From positions 625,140-689,139 of the forward strand of contig JACKHO010000004.1 of the NCBI GenBank assembly GCA_020638955.1: a stretch of DNA of 64,000 bases, given 5' to 3'. How positions within the stretch are numbered: position 1 is the first letter of the stretch; each line of letters begins with the position of its first letter. Position numbers and translations under genes: made by a program. The notes beneath the pieces are model-generated. The model saw nothing but the letters and a program-made list of their open reading frames with translations. It searched no databases and was not told the origin of the DNA. Shown here in pieces: positions 31,951 through 41,191 of the stretch. Source of the stretch: Planctomycetaceae bacterium. Its GTDB lineage: Bacteria; Planctomycetota; Planctomycetia; Planctomycetales; Planctomycetaceae.

Positions 31951-32940
31951 TTACTGTTCCTCAACCAACGGCTTTTCGTCGGAATTGTGGGGGCTGGTTG
32001 CGCGATCAAGCAGGATTACTGCTGCTGCAGAGACAACGGCAATGACAATTACGAGCGCCAACTGGGTGTCGACCGGGATTTCCGACACATCGAGTAACTG
32101 AAACTCTTTGTCTTTGAATTCCTTAATCTCTGGGGTCTTATCAACTTGGAACGGCCAGATGCGACAGAGGGACCCCAGCATGAATCCTGTCAGGGTCGCC
32201 AATGTCACTGACTGATGCCGGGCAAGCAGCCATTTCAGGAACTTGCTGAAGCTGAGGAGGCCCACGAGACAGCCGAAAGCGAAAACCACGAGGCTGCCAA
32301 TATCGCGGGCGTTGACCTCGAAATGGGCCGCGTTTTTGATGATGCCCGTGATGTCATGGTACTTCCCCAGGATGAGCAGGATGAATGATCCGCTGATGCC
32401 GGGGAGAATCATGGCACAGATGGCAATGACGCCGCAAAAAAATGTGTACCACATGCCGTCGGGGGGATGCTTGAGAGTTGGCTGGTTGACAACCCACACG
32501 GCCACTGCAGCACCGATGACAAGCATTGCAATTTCGGCGGTGTTCCACTTGGGAATCATTTTGCCGACGAGCCAGCACGAGGCACCAATGAGGCCGAAGA
32601 AGGCGGCATAGGTGAGCTGTAAGTGATGCTCCAACAGAAAATGCATGACGGAGCCGAGTGCGAGTACTCCGCAGCCAATCCCTAATCCCAGTGTGACGAG
32701 AAAGCGCAGGTCGACATAAGCAGCCGCTGCGCACCAACGACCGGATGTGACCAGGCCGAACAGAGTTCCATCACAGCGACTCACGGCGGTTACCAACCGG
32801 TCATAAATTCCCACAATGAGGGCGATGGTGCCTCCGGAAACACCGGGGACGACGTCGGCTCCCCCCATGAGTAATCCCTTGCCGACGTGGGCAAAGTCCT
32901 CATTGGTCAGATATGGTTTTGGCTGCTGTGGCTCGTCCAT
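31951..32940 (-). CDS. DUF368 membrane protein (putative polyprenyl-phosphate transporter)
   Basis: A 329-residue multi-spanning membrane protein. The family signature GLLMGGADVVPGVSGGTIALIVGIY (about residues 22-46) is present, followed by eight or more hydrophobic segments and a second ILPGISGSFILLILG half-motif, consistent with an inverted-repeat transporter. DUF368 proteins have been implicated in returning undecaprenyl phosphate across the cytoplasmic membrane for wall-polymer synthesis (the PopT group). That role is inferred here from family membership only. The C-terminus is short and acidic. Upstream, on the far side of a dispersed palindrome, is the prolyl oligopeptidase gene. Confidence 0.88.
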   Translation of the reverse strand: MDEPQQPKPYLTNEDFAHVGKGLLMGGADVVPGVSGGTIALIVGIYDRLVTAVSRCDGTLFGLVTSGRWCAAAAYVDLRFLVTLGLGIGCGVLALGSVMHFLLEHHLQLTYAAFFGLIGASCWLVGKMIPKWNTAEIAMLVIGAAVAVWVVNQPTLKHPPDGMWYTFFCGVIAICAMILPGISGSFILLILGKYHDITGIIKNAAHFEVNARDIGSLVVFAFGCLVGLLSFSKFLKWLLARHQSVTLATLTGFMLGSLCRIWPFQVDKTPEIKEFKDKEFQLLDVSEIPVDTQLALVIVIAVVSAAAVILLDRATSPHNSDEKPLVEEQ

Positions 32941-33039
32941 GATGGCAGTCTGTTCTATGAAATCTCAGAAGCGTGAAACTGATTCTGTTTCTGGCGGTCG
33001 CAAATCCTCAGATGAATCATCTCAGTGGTGGCCTGAATT

Positions 33040-33059
33040 CACAGACAGGAATGTCTGTG
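33040..33059. repeat. Dispersed 20-bp palindrome (CACAGACA/TGTCTGTG), copy 2
   Basis: Same sequence and orientation as 11620-11639, including the following CCAC. It lies 30 bases downstream of the prolyl oligopeptidase stop codon and about 100 bases upstream of the DUF368 start. Confidence 0.88.
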
Positions 33060-33088
33060 CCACCTGACAGTTTTCGGTAGATGCACGA

Positions 33089-35263
33089 CTACTTTCCAAA
33101 TCCTGCGGGCAGTTCGAAGTCGAGGTTCTTGACGAGGAACGCCCAGAGGTCGGTCAGTTCGTCGATGATTTTGGCAGTCGGCTTTCCGGCTCCGTGTCCC
33201 GCCTTCGTTTCAATGCGAATGAGGATGGGACTGTCGCCGGCCTGGGCGTGTTGAAGCGCGGCGGCGAACTTGAAACTGTGTCCGGGAACGACGCGGTCAT
33301 CTGTGTCGGCCGTCGTGACCAGGGTTGGCGGGTACGACACTCCCGGCTTGCAGTTGTGATACGGCGAATACGCGTACAGGGCTTTGAATTCCTCAGGATT
33401 GTCCGAACAGCCGTAGTCATCGGTCCAGTAACGTCCGGCTGTGAACATGTGGAAGCGGAGCATGTCCATCACACCCACGGCTGGAAGACAGGCTCCGTAC
33501 AGGTCGGGACGCTGTGTTAAGCAAGCACCGACGAGCAGGCCGCCGTTGCTGCCGCCTTGAATTGCCAGTTTCTTCGGCTGAGTGTACTTCTGGGCAATGA
33601 GGTATTCGGCGGCCGCAATGAAGTCGTCGAACACATTCTGCTTCTGCAGCTTGGTGCCGGCCTTGTGCCACTTTTCACCGTACTCACCGCCACCACGCAA
33701 GTTGGCCACGGCGTACACGCCGCCCATGTCCATCCAGGCCAGTCGACTGATGGAGAAACTGGGAGTCAGCGGGATGTTGAATCCACCGTAGCCGTAGAGC
33801 AGTGTGGGATTATTTCCGTTCAGTTCAATCCCCTTCTTGTGGGCGATGAACATGGGGACTTTTGTGCCGTCCTTACTTTCGTAAAAGACCTGCTTGACTT
33901 CGAACTCTTCGGGATTGAAGTCGACGTCAGCTCGCCTCAGCAATTGGCTTTCGCCCGTCAGAATGTCATAGCGATAGCTGCTCGGCGGAGTGGCATAGCT
34001 CGAAAACGTGTAAAACGTTTCGGCATCGGTTCGTTGTCCGCCAAAGCCGCTGGCCGTGCCAATTCCGGGAAGTTCCACTTCGCGGAGTTTCTCTCCATTC
34101 ATGCGGTACAGCGTGACTTCTGACCGAGCATCTTTCAGAGCATTGGCGATGAATACGCTCCCGACGAGGGAGACTTCGTCCAGGGTTGTTTCCCCTTCGG
34201 CGATGATTTCCCGATGCGGCGGCACGTCGTCACCCGACGGTGGGTTCCGTTTGATTTCTCGATAGTCGACAGCAATGACACGCTTCAGCGGCGCTTCGAG
34301 GTCGGTCTTGAAGAATAGCTCAGGGCCGTCGTTGCCAATGAAGGTGTATTCCTGGTTGAAGTTATCCACCAGAGGAATTGCCATGCCGTACGGTTCGGTC
34401 AAATCGCGAACGAAGACACGGTAACGGTCGTCGGTTCCAAGATGCACTGTGATGACGAGGTAGTGACCGTCTTCGCTGACATCGCAGCTGTAGCCCCACT
34501 TCGGCTCATCGGGACGATGAAAGACGAGGACGTCTTCCGCCTGTGGCTGCCCGATTTTGTGGAAGTAAATCTTCTGGTTCGTGTTGAGGTTCTGGAATTC
34601 CGCTCCACCTTCCGGTTCTGGAAAGCGACCGTAGAACAGGCCGGAACCATCGGGAGCCCAGACGGGCGTGTTGAATTTCACCCACTCCAGTTTGTCTTCG
34701 AGGATTCTCCCCGACTCAATTTCCATGATGTGCCAGACGCGCCAGTCGGAGCCGGCGTCCTGCACGCCATACGCGAGGTAGCGGCCATCATCGCTAAAAG
34801 ACGTACCTGACAGAGCCACGGTGCCGTCTTCTGACCACTTGTTGGGATCAATGAGGACAGTTGGTTCATCAGCGAGCGAATCCTGGCGATACAGTACGTA
34901 CTGGTTCTGAAGGCCATCGTTTTTGTAGAAGTAGTAGCGACCGCCCGCTTTGAATGGCGTACCGAACTTTTCAAAGTCCCAGAGCTGTGTCAGCCGGGCG
35001 CGAATGGCGTCGCGTTCGGGAATCTGTTCGAGGAACTTGCCCGTGTACTCGTTTTGAGCTTTCACCCACTCGGCGACGTCGTTGCTGTTGCGAACGTCGT
35101 CTTCGAGCCAGCGGTAAGGATCGGCGACGGAGGTTCCGTGGTAGTCGTCGACGTGGTCAATCCGTTTAGTCATTGGTGGTTCCGCTCCAGCGATTGCGGG
35201 CGCTAAGACAAAGCAGGCCATCAGCCATTGGCACACACGCGTGCTACCTTCAATCCGGGTCAT
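33089..35263 (-). CDS. Secreted prolyl oligopeptidase (S9A family)
   Basis: A 724-residue exported serine peptidase: signal peptide about 1-27 (AIAGAEPP), a seven-bladed propeller gating domain, then an alpha/beta hydrolase domain. The nucleophile is in IQGGSNGGLLVGA, the acid in TADTDDRVVPGHS and the His in TKAGHGAGKPT, in the expected order near the C-terminus. DPYRWLED near the mature N-terminus is a family hallmark. It cleaves short peptides after proline. The start at 35263 gives a normal signal peptide; the open frame continues upstream to 35458 through the YTV-gene terminator and is not credible as coding. Confidence 0.94.
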   Translation of the reverse strand: MTRIEGSTRVCQWLMACFVLAPAIAGAEPPMTKRIDHVDDYHGTSVADPYRWLEDDVRNSNDVAEWVKAQNEYTGKFLEQIPERDAIRARLTQLWDFEKFGTPFKAGGRYYFYKNDGLQNQYVLYRQDSLADEPTVLIDPNKWSEDGTVALSGTSFSDDGRYLAYGVQDAGSDWRVWHIMEIESGRILEDKLEWVKFNTPVWAPDGSGLFYGRFPEPEGGAEFQNLNTNQKIYFHKIGQPQAEDVLVFHRPDEPKWGYSCDVSEDGHYLVITVHLGTDDRYRVFVRDLTEPYGMAIPLVDNFNQEYTFIGNDGPELFFKTDLEAPLKRVIAVDYREIKRNPPSGDDVPPHREIIAEGETTLDEVSLVGSVFIANALKDARSEVTLYRMNGEKLREVELPGIGTASGFGGQRTDAETFYTFSSYATPPSSYRYDILTGESQLLRRADVDFNPEEFEVKQVFYESKDGTKVPMFIAHKKGIELNGNNPTLLYGYGGFNIPLTPSFSISRLAWMDMGGVYAVANLRGGGEYGEKWHKAGTKLQKQNVFDDFIAAAEYLIAQKYTQPKKLAIQGGSNGGLLVGACLTQRPDLYGACLPAVGVMDMLRFHMFTAGRYWTDDYGCSDNPEEFKALYAYSPYHNCKPGVSYPPTLVTTADTDDRVVPGHSFKFAAALQHAQAGDSPILIRIETKAGHGAGKPTAKIIDELTDLWAFLVKNLDFELPAGFGK

Positions 35264-35368
35264 TCTTCGCAAACTCCCTCGCGCGGTCGATGTGTCGGGG
35301 TGAACCGGGAGTGTGACGAGTCGATTGCGATTGTTGCAAGACTCTTCCCGTCCTGAACGAAGAGAAGT

Positions 35369-35429
35369 GCGACCTTCGTGGTCGCAAAAAGAAAAACGAC
35401 CACTGCGGACACAGGTCCGAAGTGGTCGT
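35369..35429 (-). terminator. Strong rho-independent terminator of the YTV gene
   Basis: On the minus strand ACGACCACT-tc-GGAC-ctgt-GTCC-gc-AGTGGTCGT forms a long stem (35396-35429), followed at once by TTTTTCTTTTT (35385-35395). A second short hairpin, GCGACC/GGTCGC, follows at 35369-35385. It sits 35 bases after the YTV stop codon, separating that highly structured gene from the peptidase gene downstream. Confidence 0.93.
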
Positions 35430-35463
35430 GCTGGTTCGGTCGAATTCCAGCTTTTCAAGCAGG

Positions 35464-36810
35464 CTATGCTTGAGGGCCATCCCCTGATGGTTGTTCATTA
35501 TTCATTGGAACAGGCTTACCGACTTCATGCGGAGCCACGTTTCCGTCACATCCTCCACCGGCACAGCCGGTGCATCCACCCAAGCCGTAGCTGGCACAGG
35601 TACCGCAGTTGCTGACTGGTGGACAGCAGGATTGAACGGGCACAATGCGGCAGGTTTCGTAGGCGATTTGTCGCGGCACAACACGGCTGACATAGTGCGT
35701 TGTCGTGTAAGGCACCTGACGAGCCACCTGGCGAGAAACCTGATGATTCACGGTGTAAGGGACTTGCTTGGTCACGCAGTAAGGAACTGTGCGTGTGCAG
35801 GTTTGAGTGACCATGCGGCAAGTTTGAACCGGAACATTGCAGGTTTTCACTTCGGAAATCATGCGACAGGTCTGGTAAGGAATTTGACGGGTTTTGGTTT
35901 CACAGACCCAACGGCAGGTGCGGCAGGGAATGTTTTGCGTGATGCATTCCGGAACAACACGGCAAACCTGAACGGCGACGTTTTCCGTCACGCATTCTGG
36001 TACAACGCGGCAAACCTGAACGGGGCACACCTGCTTCACAACCTGAGGTACATAGGTTGTGCAAGGAACCTGAACCTGAACGACCTGTGGGCACCACACG
36101 CGACGCATACAGGTAATTCCAGGACATTGAATTGGACACACTTGCGGGCATCCGCAACCATTCATTCCAAATTGTGGAACGACAGGGCCTGGGATGTGCG
36201 TTTGCTGTGTCACCCATTGACCCACAACGCGGTTTACCGTGCGGCACGTGGTCACGGGCTTCATGACGGTGTAGCAGCGTTCCTGATTCACCGTTTCCGT
36301 CACAGTGCGGTAGACAGTCCGCTGAACCGGACGATTCACGGTTTCAGTCACGTTGCGATAGACGGTGCGTTGCACCTGACGATTCACGGTTTCGAAAACC
36401 GGGCGACGGACCTGGTAGGTTTCTGTGCGGCAGGCCGTTTCGAAGACAGGTCGCTGAACTGTGTACTGGTGCGTGCGAACCGACGTTTCATAGACGGGAC
36501 GCTGAACCTGATACTGTTCCTGTCGCTGGCACTGCTCGACAACGGTGCGGTAGCAGGTTTGCGGAACGGTCTCGCAAACAGTGTCGTACACTGTGCGATA
36601 ACAGGTTTGCTGAACGGGTTCGCAAACGGTGTCGTAGACCGTGCGATAGCAGGTTTGGCGTTCAACTTTACAAGTGGTGTAGCAAGACGTGGGCTGGCAG
36701 CAGGAGACGGGGCAACAGTTGTACCCGGCAACTCCGTTGAACCAGGCAGCTTGCGCCGTGGTTCCCCAAGAAGCAACCGCGAAGGCAACTCCCCACAACA
36801 CATGTTTCAT
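35464..36810 (-). CDS. Cys-rich secreted YTV-repeat protein, likely envelope component
   Basis: A 448-residue exported protein with about 43 cysteines. A signal peptide (1-22, AQA/AWF) is followed by short tandem repeats: TCYRTVYDTVCE units, then QxQRPVFET and RTVYRTVTETVN units. A CGCPQVCPIQCPGITC centre follows, then VCRVVPECVTEN and TCRMVTQTC units, and a Gly/Cys-rich end. This matches the planctomycete YTV extracellular repeat. Planctomycete envelopes are known to contain Cys-rich, disulfide-cross-linked protein, so an envelope role is a reasonable inference. The start at 36810 is chosen because TGAGGAAT lies at good spacing; another ATG at 36825 is possible. It has its own strong terminator. 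Confidence 0.9.
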   Translation of the reverse strand: MKHVLWGVAFAVASWGTTAQAAWFNGVAGYNCCPVSCCQPTSCYTTCKVERQTCYRTVYDTVCEPVQQTCYRTVYDTVCETVPQTCYRTVVEQCQRQEQYQVQRPVYETSVRTHQYTVQRPVFETACRTETYQVRRPVFETVNRQVQRTVYRNVTETVNRPVQRTVYRTVTETVNQERCYTVMKPVTTCRTVNRVVGQWVTQQTHIPGPVVPQFGMNGCGCPQVCPIQCPGITCMRRVWCPQVVQVQVPCTTYVPQVVKQVCPVQVCRVVPECVTENVAVQVCRVVPECITQNIPCRTCRWVCETKTRQIPYQTCRMISEVKTCNVPVQTCRMVTQTCTRTVPYCVTKQVPYTVNHQVSRQVARQVPYTTTHYVSRVVPRQIAYETCRIVPVQSCCPPVSNCGTCASYGLGGCTGCAGGGCDGNVAPHEVGKPVPMNNEQPSGDGPQA

Positions 36811-37141
36811 GGCAATATTCCTCATTGTTGACTCATCACGAGGCAAATTCTGGGGGATCCATCCACTCGTTTTTGTCAACTTCCATGCTGCCACAGTGCA
36901 ATGCAGAAAGCAAATCCGATACCACCGGAATTACATGACTTCAAGAAATCATGCATGGTGGAGCGGTAAGAGCCGCCTGCACTCCACTCTAACTCTGCCA
37001 AGTCGCCAACTTGAGCCAAACTCCGCAATTCACCGATCCACCGGGATTGCTGAACAGCAACATCCCGCGCAACCGGCACAGTGTCACACACGTTGGTGCA
37101 ACATTTAGGAATCTGGCGCATGTGAGGCGTCTAATGGCAAG
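36811..37141. other. Gene-free stretch upstream of the YTV gene
   Basis: A 331-base gap between the YTV gene start and the small lipoprotein gene, both on the minus strand. It should contain the YTV promoter, but no convincing -35/-10 pair was identified. An 81-codon minus-strand frame (36876-37121) has no Shine-Dalgarno sequence, signal peptide or familiar motif and is left unannotated. Confidence 0.5.
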
Positions 37142-37360
37142 TTAGATTACGCCGCCGTGAGTACGGTACGGCGTGGCCACGTCGGGCATGTCGAGTCCCC
37201 ACAGACGCTCCCAGATTTCTGGTATGTGCCGGTAGTTCTCAGACTGATAGATCATTTGCCGTACGCGCTGGTCAGGCGACGCATGCCAAATGGGAACCAC
37301 GCAGCCACTTTGTGCGACCAACATCGCGGATAACGCCAGCAGCAGCAACAACTTCCGCAT
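37142..37360 (-). CDS. Small putative lipoprotein
   Basis: A 72-residue protein with a lipoprotein signal: MRKLLLLLALSAMLVAQSGC, ending in a Cys lipobox at residue 20. The mature part (about 52 residues) is charged and aromatic, with HIPEIWERLWGLDMPDVATPYRTHGGVI. The terminal P-Y-R-T-H-G-G-V motif looks conserved rather than random. AGGGAG lies about ten bases before the ATG at 37360. Function unknown; the membrane-anchored location and nearby YTV gene suggest an envelope role. Confidence 0.78.
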   Translation of the reverse strand: MRKLLLLLALSAMLVAQSGCVVPIWHASPDQRVRQMIYQSENYRHIPEIWERLWGLDMPDVATPYRTHGGVI

Positions 37361-37524
37361 TGGAATTCTCCCTAATTCCACAGCCGTCTGGACTGGGGAA
37401 CATCAAATCGGACCAGCTCTTTGGGGAACCAAAAAGGAAGGCCGACCTGATACCACTTCTGGAAACCGTTGCGGATCTGGTGAGGGAACCGCACGACGGT
37501 CGTTAGGAAGAACGTGTTGCGCGT

Positions 37525-38013
37525 CTAGAAGGAATACGGCGAACTCGGAGGTGCCTGTTCATCCTGCTGTTGAGGAGGATTAGTCACCTGAGGTGGAGTT
37601 GGTTGAACACCCAGCGGAGGTGCCGCTGGTGCAGGTGGTGGCGACGTGGACAACGGGCTGGCCGCTGGTGCCGACACTACTGGAGGAGCTTCACCAGCCG
37701 TTACGCCTTGGGCAGCAGCTGCTGCAGCGGCGGCTTTCAGTGAGAGCACCTGTTCTTCCATCTCCTTACCGGGTTTGAATGTCACAACGAACTTTTCGGG
37801 GACATGTACTTTTTCACCCGAGCGTGGATTGCGAGCCTTTCGAGCTGCACGTTTCTTAACTTCGAACACGCCGAAGTTACGCAGTTCAATTCGGCCTTCG
37901 CTCACCAATGCATCGATAATTGCCTCGAAGGTCATTTGCACAACCTTCTTCGTCACTAACTGGGTGAGGTTACATTCCTCTGAGATCGTTTTGACGATTT
38001 CCTTCTTAGTCAC
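37525..38013 (-). CDS. HU/IHF-family nucleoid protein with Ala/Pro-rich tail
   Basis: A 162-residue protein. Residues 1-92 are a complete HU-type domain: MTKKEIVKTISEE, the GRIELRNFGVFEVKKRAARKARNPRSGEKV arm with the RNPRSGE tip, and VVTFKPGKEMEEQV. Ordinary HU is about 90 residues. Here a 70-residue low-complexity tail rich in Ala, Pro and Gln is added and ends SSPYSF. HU bends and compacts DNA as a dimer; the tail might mediate self-association or membrane or protein contacts. The start is GTG at 38013 with GGGAGAGG upstream. It lies on the same strand as the lipoprotein and YTV genes. Confidence 0.92.
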   Translation of the reverse strand: MTKKEIVKTISEECNLTQLVTKKVVQMTFEAIIDALVSEGRIELRNFGVFEVKKRAARKARNPRSGEKVHVPEKFVVTFKPGKEMEEQVLSLKAAAAAAAAQGVTAGEAPPVVSAPAASPLSTSPPPAPAAPPLGVQPTPPQVTNPPQQQDEQAPPSSPYSF

Positions 38014-38684
38014 GACTGGCCTCTCCCGGCTGCCTGAAATTTGACGGTTGTTCGCTGCGATGCGTTCACGCGAACGCCACTCAACTTTAAACGTTGCAGC
38101 AACTTACTGTCAAGGTGCCAAGTGAGAAACACGTTCGTTCCCACATGAATTGAACACCATGCTCAATTCATACACCTCTTGAATCGGCTGCATACAGTCG
38201 GAGAATGAGGAAAAACCGACACAATTGGAAAAGTTGCCCAAGTCGTTGTAATTCCCGCCAATCAACAGTCTGTGCTGGGCAACGTCATGATGGGCTATTC
38301 AGTTGCCGTGATCGCAAACTTCGGAGGGAAGGCAGGTATTCATGGCTTTGATGCGACATTCCATGCATGGGGGCGTAGAAGTCACAAGTGGCTTGTGATG
38401 AGCGATTTGCGCTGCAATTGAAGTGCGAAATAGCAGTTGGCGAATTGTCGCCTCGTCGGTACTCGTGTGGTCACGGAGACGGCCATTGCAGTTCGCCTTG
38501 ATGCGACAATCGGTGGCGCATAGGCTCTGTGGCGTAACTGGCTACGCGGTCGCGTGTGGTGCAAATTGGCAACGGCGGATCGCCATAAGAGGCGCCAGTT
38601 GCTGGCGTTAGATGGTCTGCTGGGGTGTCGAAATCGGTGCTCGAAAACTTTGTAAAAGTTGTCGCCAGGTGCAGCGTGGCGAGG
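38014..38684. other. Gene-free stretch, 671 bases
   Basis: It lies between the HU gene and the C-terminal end of the membrane-anchored repeat protein. A small inverted repeat, CGCCAG-ttg-CTGGCG, occurs near 38591-38605. No tRNA, RNase P, tmRNA or SRP RNA signature was recognised, and the short open frames have no Shine-Dalgarno sequence. The HU promoter should lie at its left end. Confidence 0.5.
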
Positions 38685-40253
38685 TCAGTTTTTCAAGTCA
38701 ACGATTGAGCTGCTCGATACGGTGTCGATTTGCGTTGGTGGCGAAGTCACGTTTTCGCGGTCAATTGAGAAACGCCAGCAGGCATCGATTTCGGATGATT
38801 TCGAGGCGGGCTTCTCTTCAGAGGCCGGGACTACCTGGTCGTCAACGAGAGGTTGGATGGCCACATCAAACGCTGTTGTTTCCTGTGGTGTCCCTTTCAT
38901 CGTCAGTTCTGTGGCGAGTTGGCCTGAGCCTTCTTTGCGGGCGATTGCCTTCAGCTTTGCCTGATGCGTTTTGCCCGGCTCCAGTCGCTCAATGCGATGT
39001 TCAACATACTCACCGAAGCGATGCTGGAATTCCTTTGACAGGGCCACATTGATCACAACGTTTTCCGCAGGGGAGGTCCCGATGTTTGTGACCTCGAACA
39101 GCAGTGACAGCGTCTCGCCGCGATGCAATACGCCCACTTCGCTAACCTTTAGTTCAAGTTCCGGACGCAATTCTGGTTCTGCCGCCGGGGCAAAATCTGG
39201 CAGGATGGGTGGGTCTGGGAGCGGCGTGACAGGCACCACTTCCGGCACGAGAGGTTGTGGCTCGACCGGTTGGATTCGCAGCGGAACGGCTGTTGGAATG
39301 ACGTCCTCTGTCACCTGTCCGGGGATCACGTGGGAAGTGGCAGCGATTCGAGTCACGGCTGAAAACGACGTTTCTGAGGTGACTTCTCGTTGCTCGTCGG
39401 GGCGAACGGTAATTCGCAGTTCCCGCACGTCACCGGCTGGCATTTGATTGAGGTGCCACACGAGTTCGTCAGCTTCGACGTGTGCAGCGGGCTCGACTTG
39501 CTCGACGCGATGCAGTGTGGAAATCCGTTCCCGTACTTCCACGCTGGGGATAACGTCGCCGCTGACGTTCTTCACCTGAATGATGTAGGTGAATGGATCG
39601 CCAATGGTTGCGGTTGCGGACATGAGTTTTTCTACCCGCAGGCCGGGCAGCTTGCTGTGGCCAACGGGCTGAAGCACATTAACGCGATTTGATGCAGCCA
39701 CCACAACCGGGCTCGCTGGATAATGCCCCGTCGATTGGAAATACGGTTCGAATCGCGGCTCCACGTTTGTCCGTGCAAGCGACTGGCTCCAGGGAGAGGG
39801 TACTCCAAACGGAAGTTGAACTCTTTCCGGCGGTCGGGACATCGTCGTTGCGACAAAATCTCTGTCGTCCCAGGGAGACTGCATTCGCAGGCGTTCAATA
39901 CCCAAGGTCAAATGTGAACGAGACGGTGGGAAAATGATGGGAACAACGTCCGCGGTTGGTGCCTGCGGCTCGGCGGGTGTTGGTTCGGGTTCGATCTCGA
40001 CCGAAGTCACCGAGTTTTCTGGAATGTCTGTCGTTCCAACGGCGGCAGCAGGGTCGTGAAAAATAAACAACAGGACGGCGAGCATGAGCCCCGCGGTACC
40101 GGAGGCGGCCCCGATGGTCCAGACGGGGAACCAGCCGGCGTCTTCGTGAAAGAAACGTTCCACCCATAGCAGGCTTTGCCGCACCGTGAAGTACGCGGCA
40201 GCTGTTTGGGGAAATATGTGCTTGGGGCGGGGAACACGTCCGTGCTTCGGCAC
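38685..40253 (-). CDS. Membrane-anchored protein with DUF11-type conserved repeat domains
   Basis: A 522-residue protein with a cytoplasmic N-terminus of about 42 residues and one transmembrane helix (about 43-66, FPVWTIGAASGTAGLMLAVLLFIF). A Pro-rich linker follows, then two beta-sandwich domains like the DUF11/conserved-repeat family. The first (about 200-310) holds LRVEKLMSATATIGDPFTYIIQVKNVSGDVIPSVEVRERI; the second (about 365-460) holds LSLLFEVTNIGTSPAENVVINVALS. Such domains usually occur in surface or adhesion proteins. The start is GTG with AGGAAGGAG six bases upstream. Function unknown; an extracytoplasmic structural role is likely. Confidence 0.8.
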   Translation of the reverse strand: MPKHGRVPRPKHIFPQTAAAYFTVRQSLLWVERFFHEDAGWFPVWTIGAASGTAGLMLAVLLFIFHDPAAAVGTTDIPENSVTSVEIEPEPTPAEPQAPTADVVPIIFPPSRSHLTLGIERLRMQSPWDDRDFVATTMSRPPERVQLPFGVPSPWSQSLARTNVEPRFEPYFQSTGHYPASPVVVAASNRVNVLQPVGHSKLPGLRVEKLMSATATIGDPFTYIIQVKNVSGDVIPSVEVRERISTLHRVEQVEPAAHVEADELVWHLNQMPAGDVRELRITVRPDEQREVTSETSFSAVTRIAATSHVIPGQVTEDVIPTAVPLRIQPVEPQPLVPEVVPVTPLPDPPILPDFAPAAEPELRPELELKVSEVGVLHRGETLSLLFEVTNIGTSPAENVVINVALSKEFQHRFGEYVEHRIERLEPGKTHQAKLKAIARKEGSGQLATELTMKGTPQETTAFDVAIQPLVDDQVVPASEEKPASKSSEIDACWRFSIDRENVTSPPTQIDTVSSSSIVDLKN

Positions 40254-40819
40254 TGAAAACTCCTTCCTGACCGAAAAGCTGGCTCGAATAACTCCACATC
40301 ATTTGCGTTTGGGTGGAGGATTCCGGGCAGCGAAAACGCTTGAATAGCAGAATCTGCCGAACTGGGGAATAGTGAACTTTCAGTCACTAAGTCTGCTCGC
40401 ACCATGTGTTGGTGTTCGCAAGATTGCGGGAAACGTCGCATTCGCAGGGACGGCGGGCGGACAGCCGTCAGTGGCGCTGATTCCCAACCCTGAAGCGGGA
40501 TGACCAGCGGACCCGCAGTGGTTGCTCAAATTCTGTCGACGAAAAGAGTGCGTTGCCAATGCAGTGAGTCGTGCTGTCTCACTGCACGCGGGGAGGTTGC
40601 CCAGTCAACGGGGGTTGAGAAAACTGGAAAATTAGAGCATCTGAGGTGCAGCCACTTGACACAGATTTCCGAATGGATTATCGACCCGCAACATAGTCCC
40701 TGATATGTGGTTAACGGTGACCCCATGTTGGTGGCTTACGGTAAAGAACAGCTTGCCGAGTTAACGTCGTCAGGCCTGAGAATTTGATCGACAGTTTTTG
40801 GCATCGAGAGGAATCGGAA
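40254..40819. other. Gene-free divergent region with a small hairpin
   Basis: A 566-base region between two divergent genes. TGCAGTGAG (40560-40568) pairs perfectly with CTCACTGCA (40578-40586). A TTGACA occurs at 40656-40661 before the acidic-protein gene, but no good -10 sits at the right distance. No RNA gene signature recognised. Confidence 0.5.
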
Positions 40820-41134
40820 ATGGCGGTGACAACCTTTGGACCTGATCTGGATTTACTGGACGAAACCATCAGTGCATCCAGTTGGAGTGTGAACCCCGTT
40901 GCTGTCGTTGACGACGAAGAGAACGACTTCGACGACTACGAAGAAGAAGACGGCGAAGAAGACGACGACTTCGATGACGAAGACGAGTTCGACGACGACG
41001 AGGAGTTCGATGACGACGACTTCGAAGATGAAGACTTCGAAGACGAAGACTTTGAAGACGAAGACGACTTCGATGATGACGAAGACGACGACGACTTCGA
41101 CAGCTACTCGGACGACGAAGACGACGATTTTTAG
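40820..41134 (+). CDS. Extremely acidic Asp/Glu-rich protein
   Basis: A 104-residue protein. The first 42 residues (MAVTTFGPDLDLLDETISAS, then a Trp-Ser-Val segment) are of normal composition. The remaining 60 or so are almost only Asp, Glu and Phe/Tyr, in repeated FDDDE and DFEDE units. AGAGGAA lies six bases upstream of ATG 40820; an upstream in-frame start at 40784 is not supported. The regular Phe spacing of about four residues suggests an amphipathic polyanion, perhaps binding calcium, basic proteins such as HU, or acting as a DNA mimic. No homologue function is known to me. It could be translated as an abundant small protein, given its clear Shine-Dalgarno sequence. Confidence 0.75.
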   Translation: MAVTTFGPDLDLLDETISASSWSVNPVAVVDDEENDFDDYEEEDGEEDDDFDDEDEFDDDEEFDDDDFEDEDFEDEDFEDEDDFDDDEDDDDFDSYSDDEDDDF

Positions 41135-41191
41135 ATCGCGGACAGTCGGCTCGCCCTGAGTGCGAATAGTCCGACTCTGCTGAGGAACGGT

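Noticed and set aside
35491..36831. A 446-codon open frame opposite the YTV gene
   Set aside because: It mirrors the YTV gene almost exactly, has Asn/His-rich content caused by the antisense of Cys/Val/Thr/Gln repeats, and lacks a Shine-Dalgarno sequence. The YTV strand has signal peptide, Shine-Dalgarno sequence and terminator.
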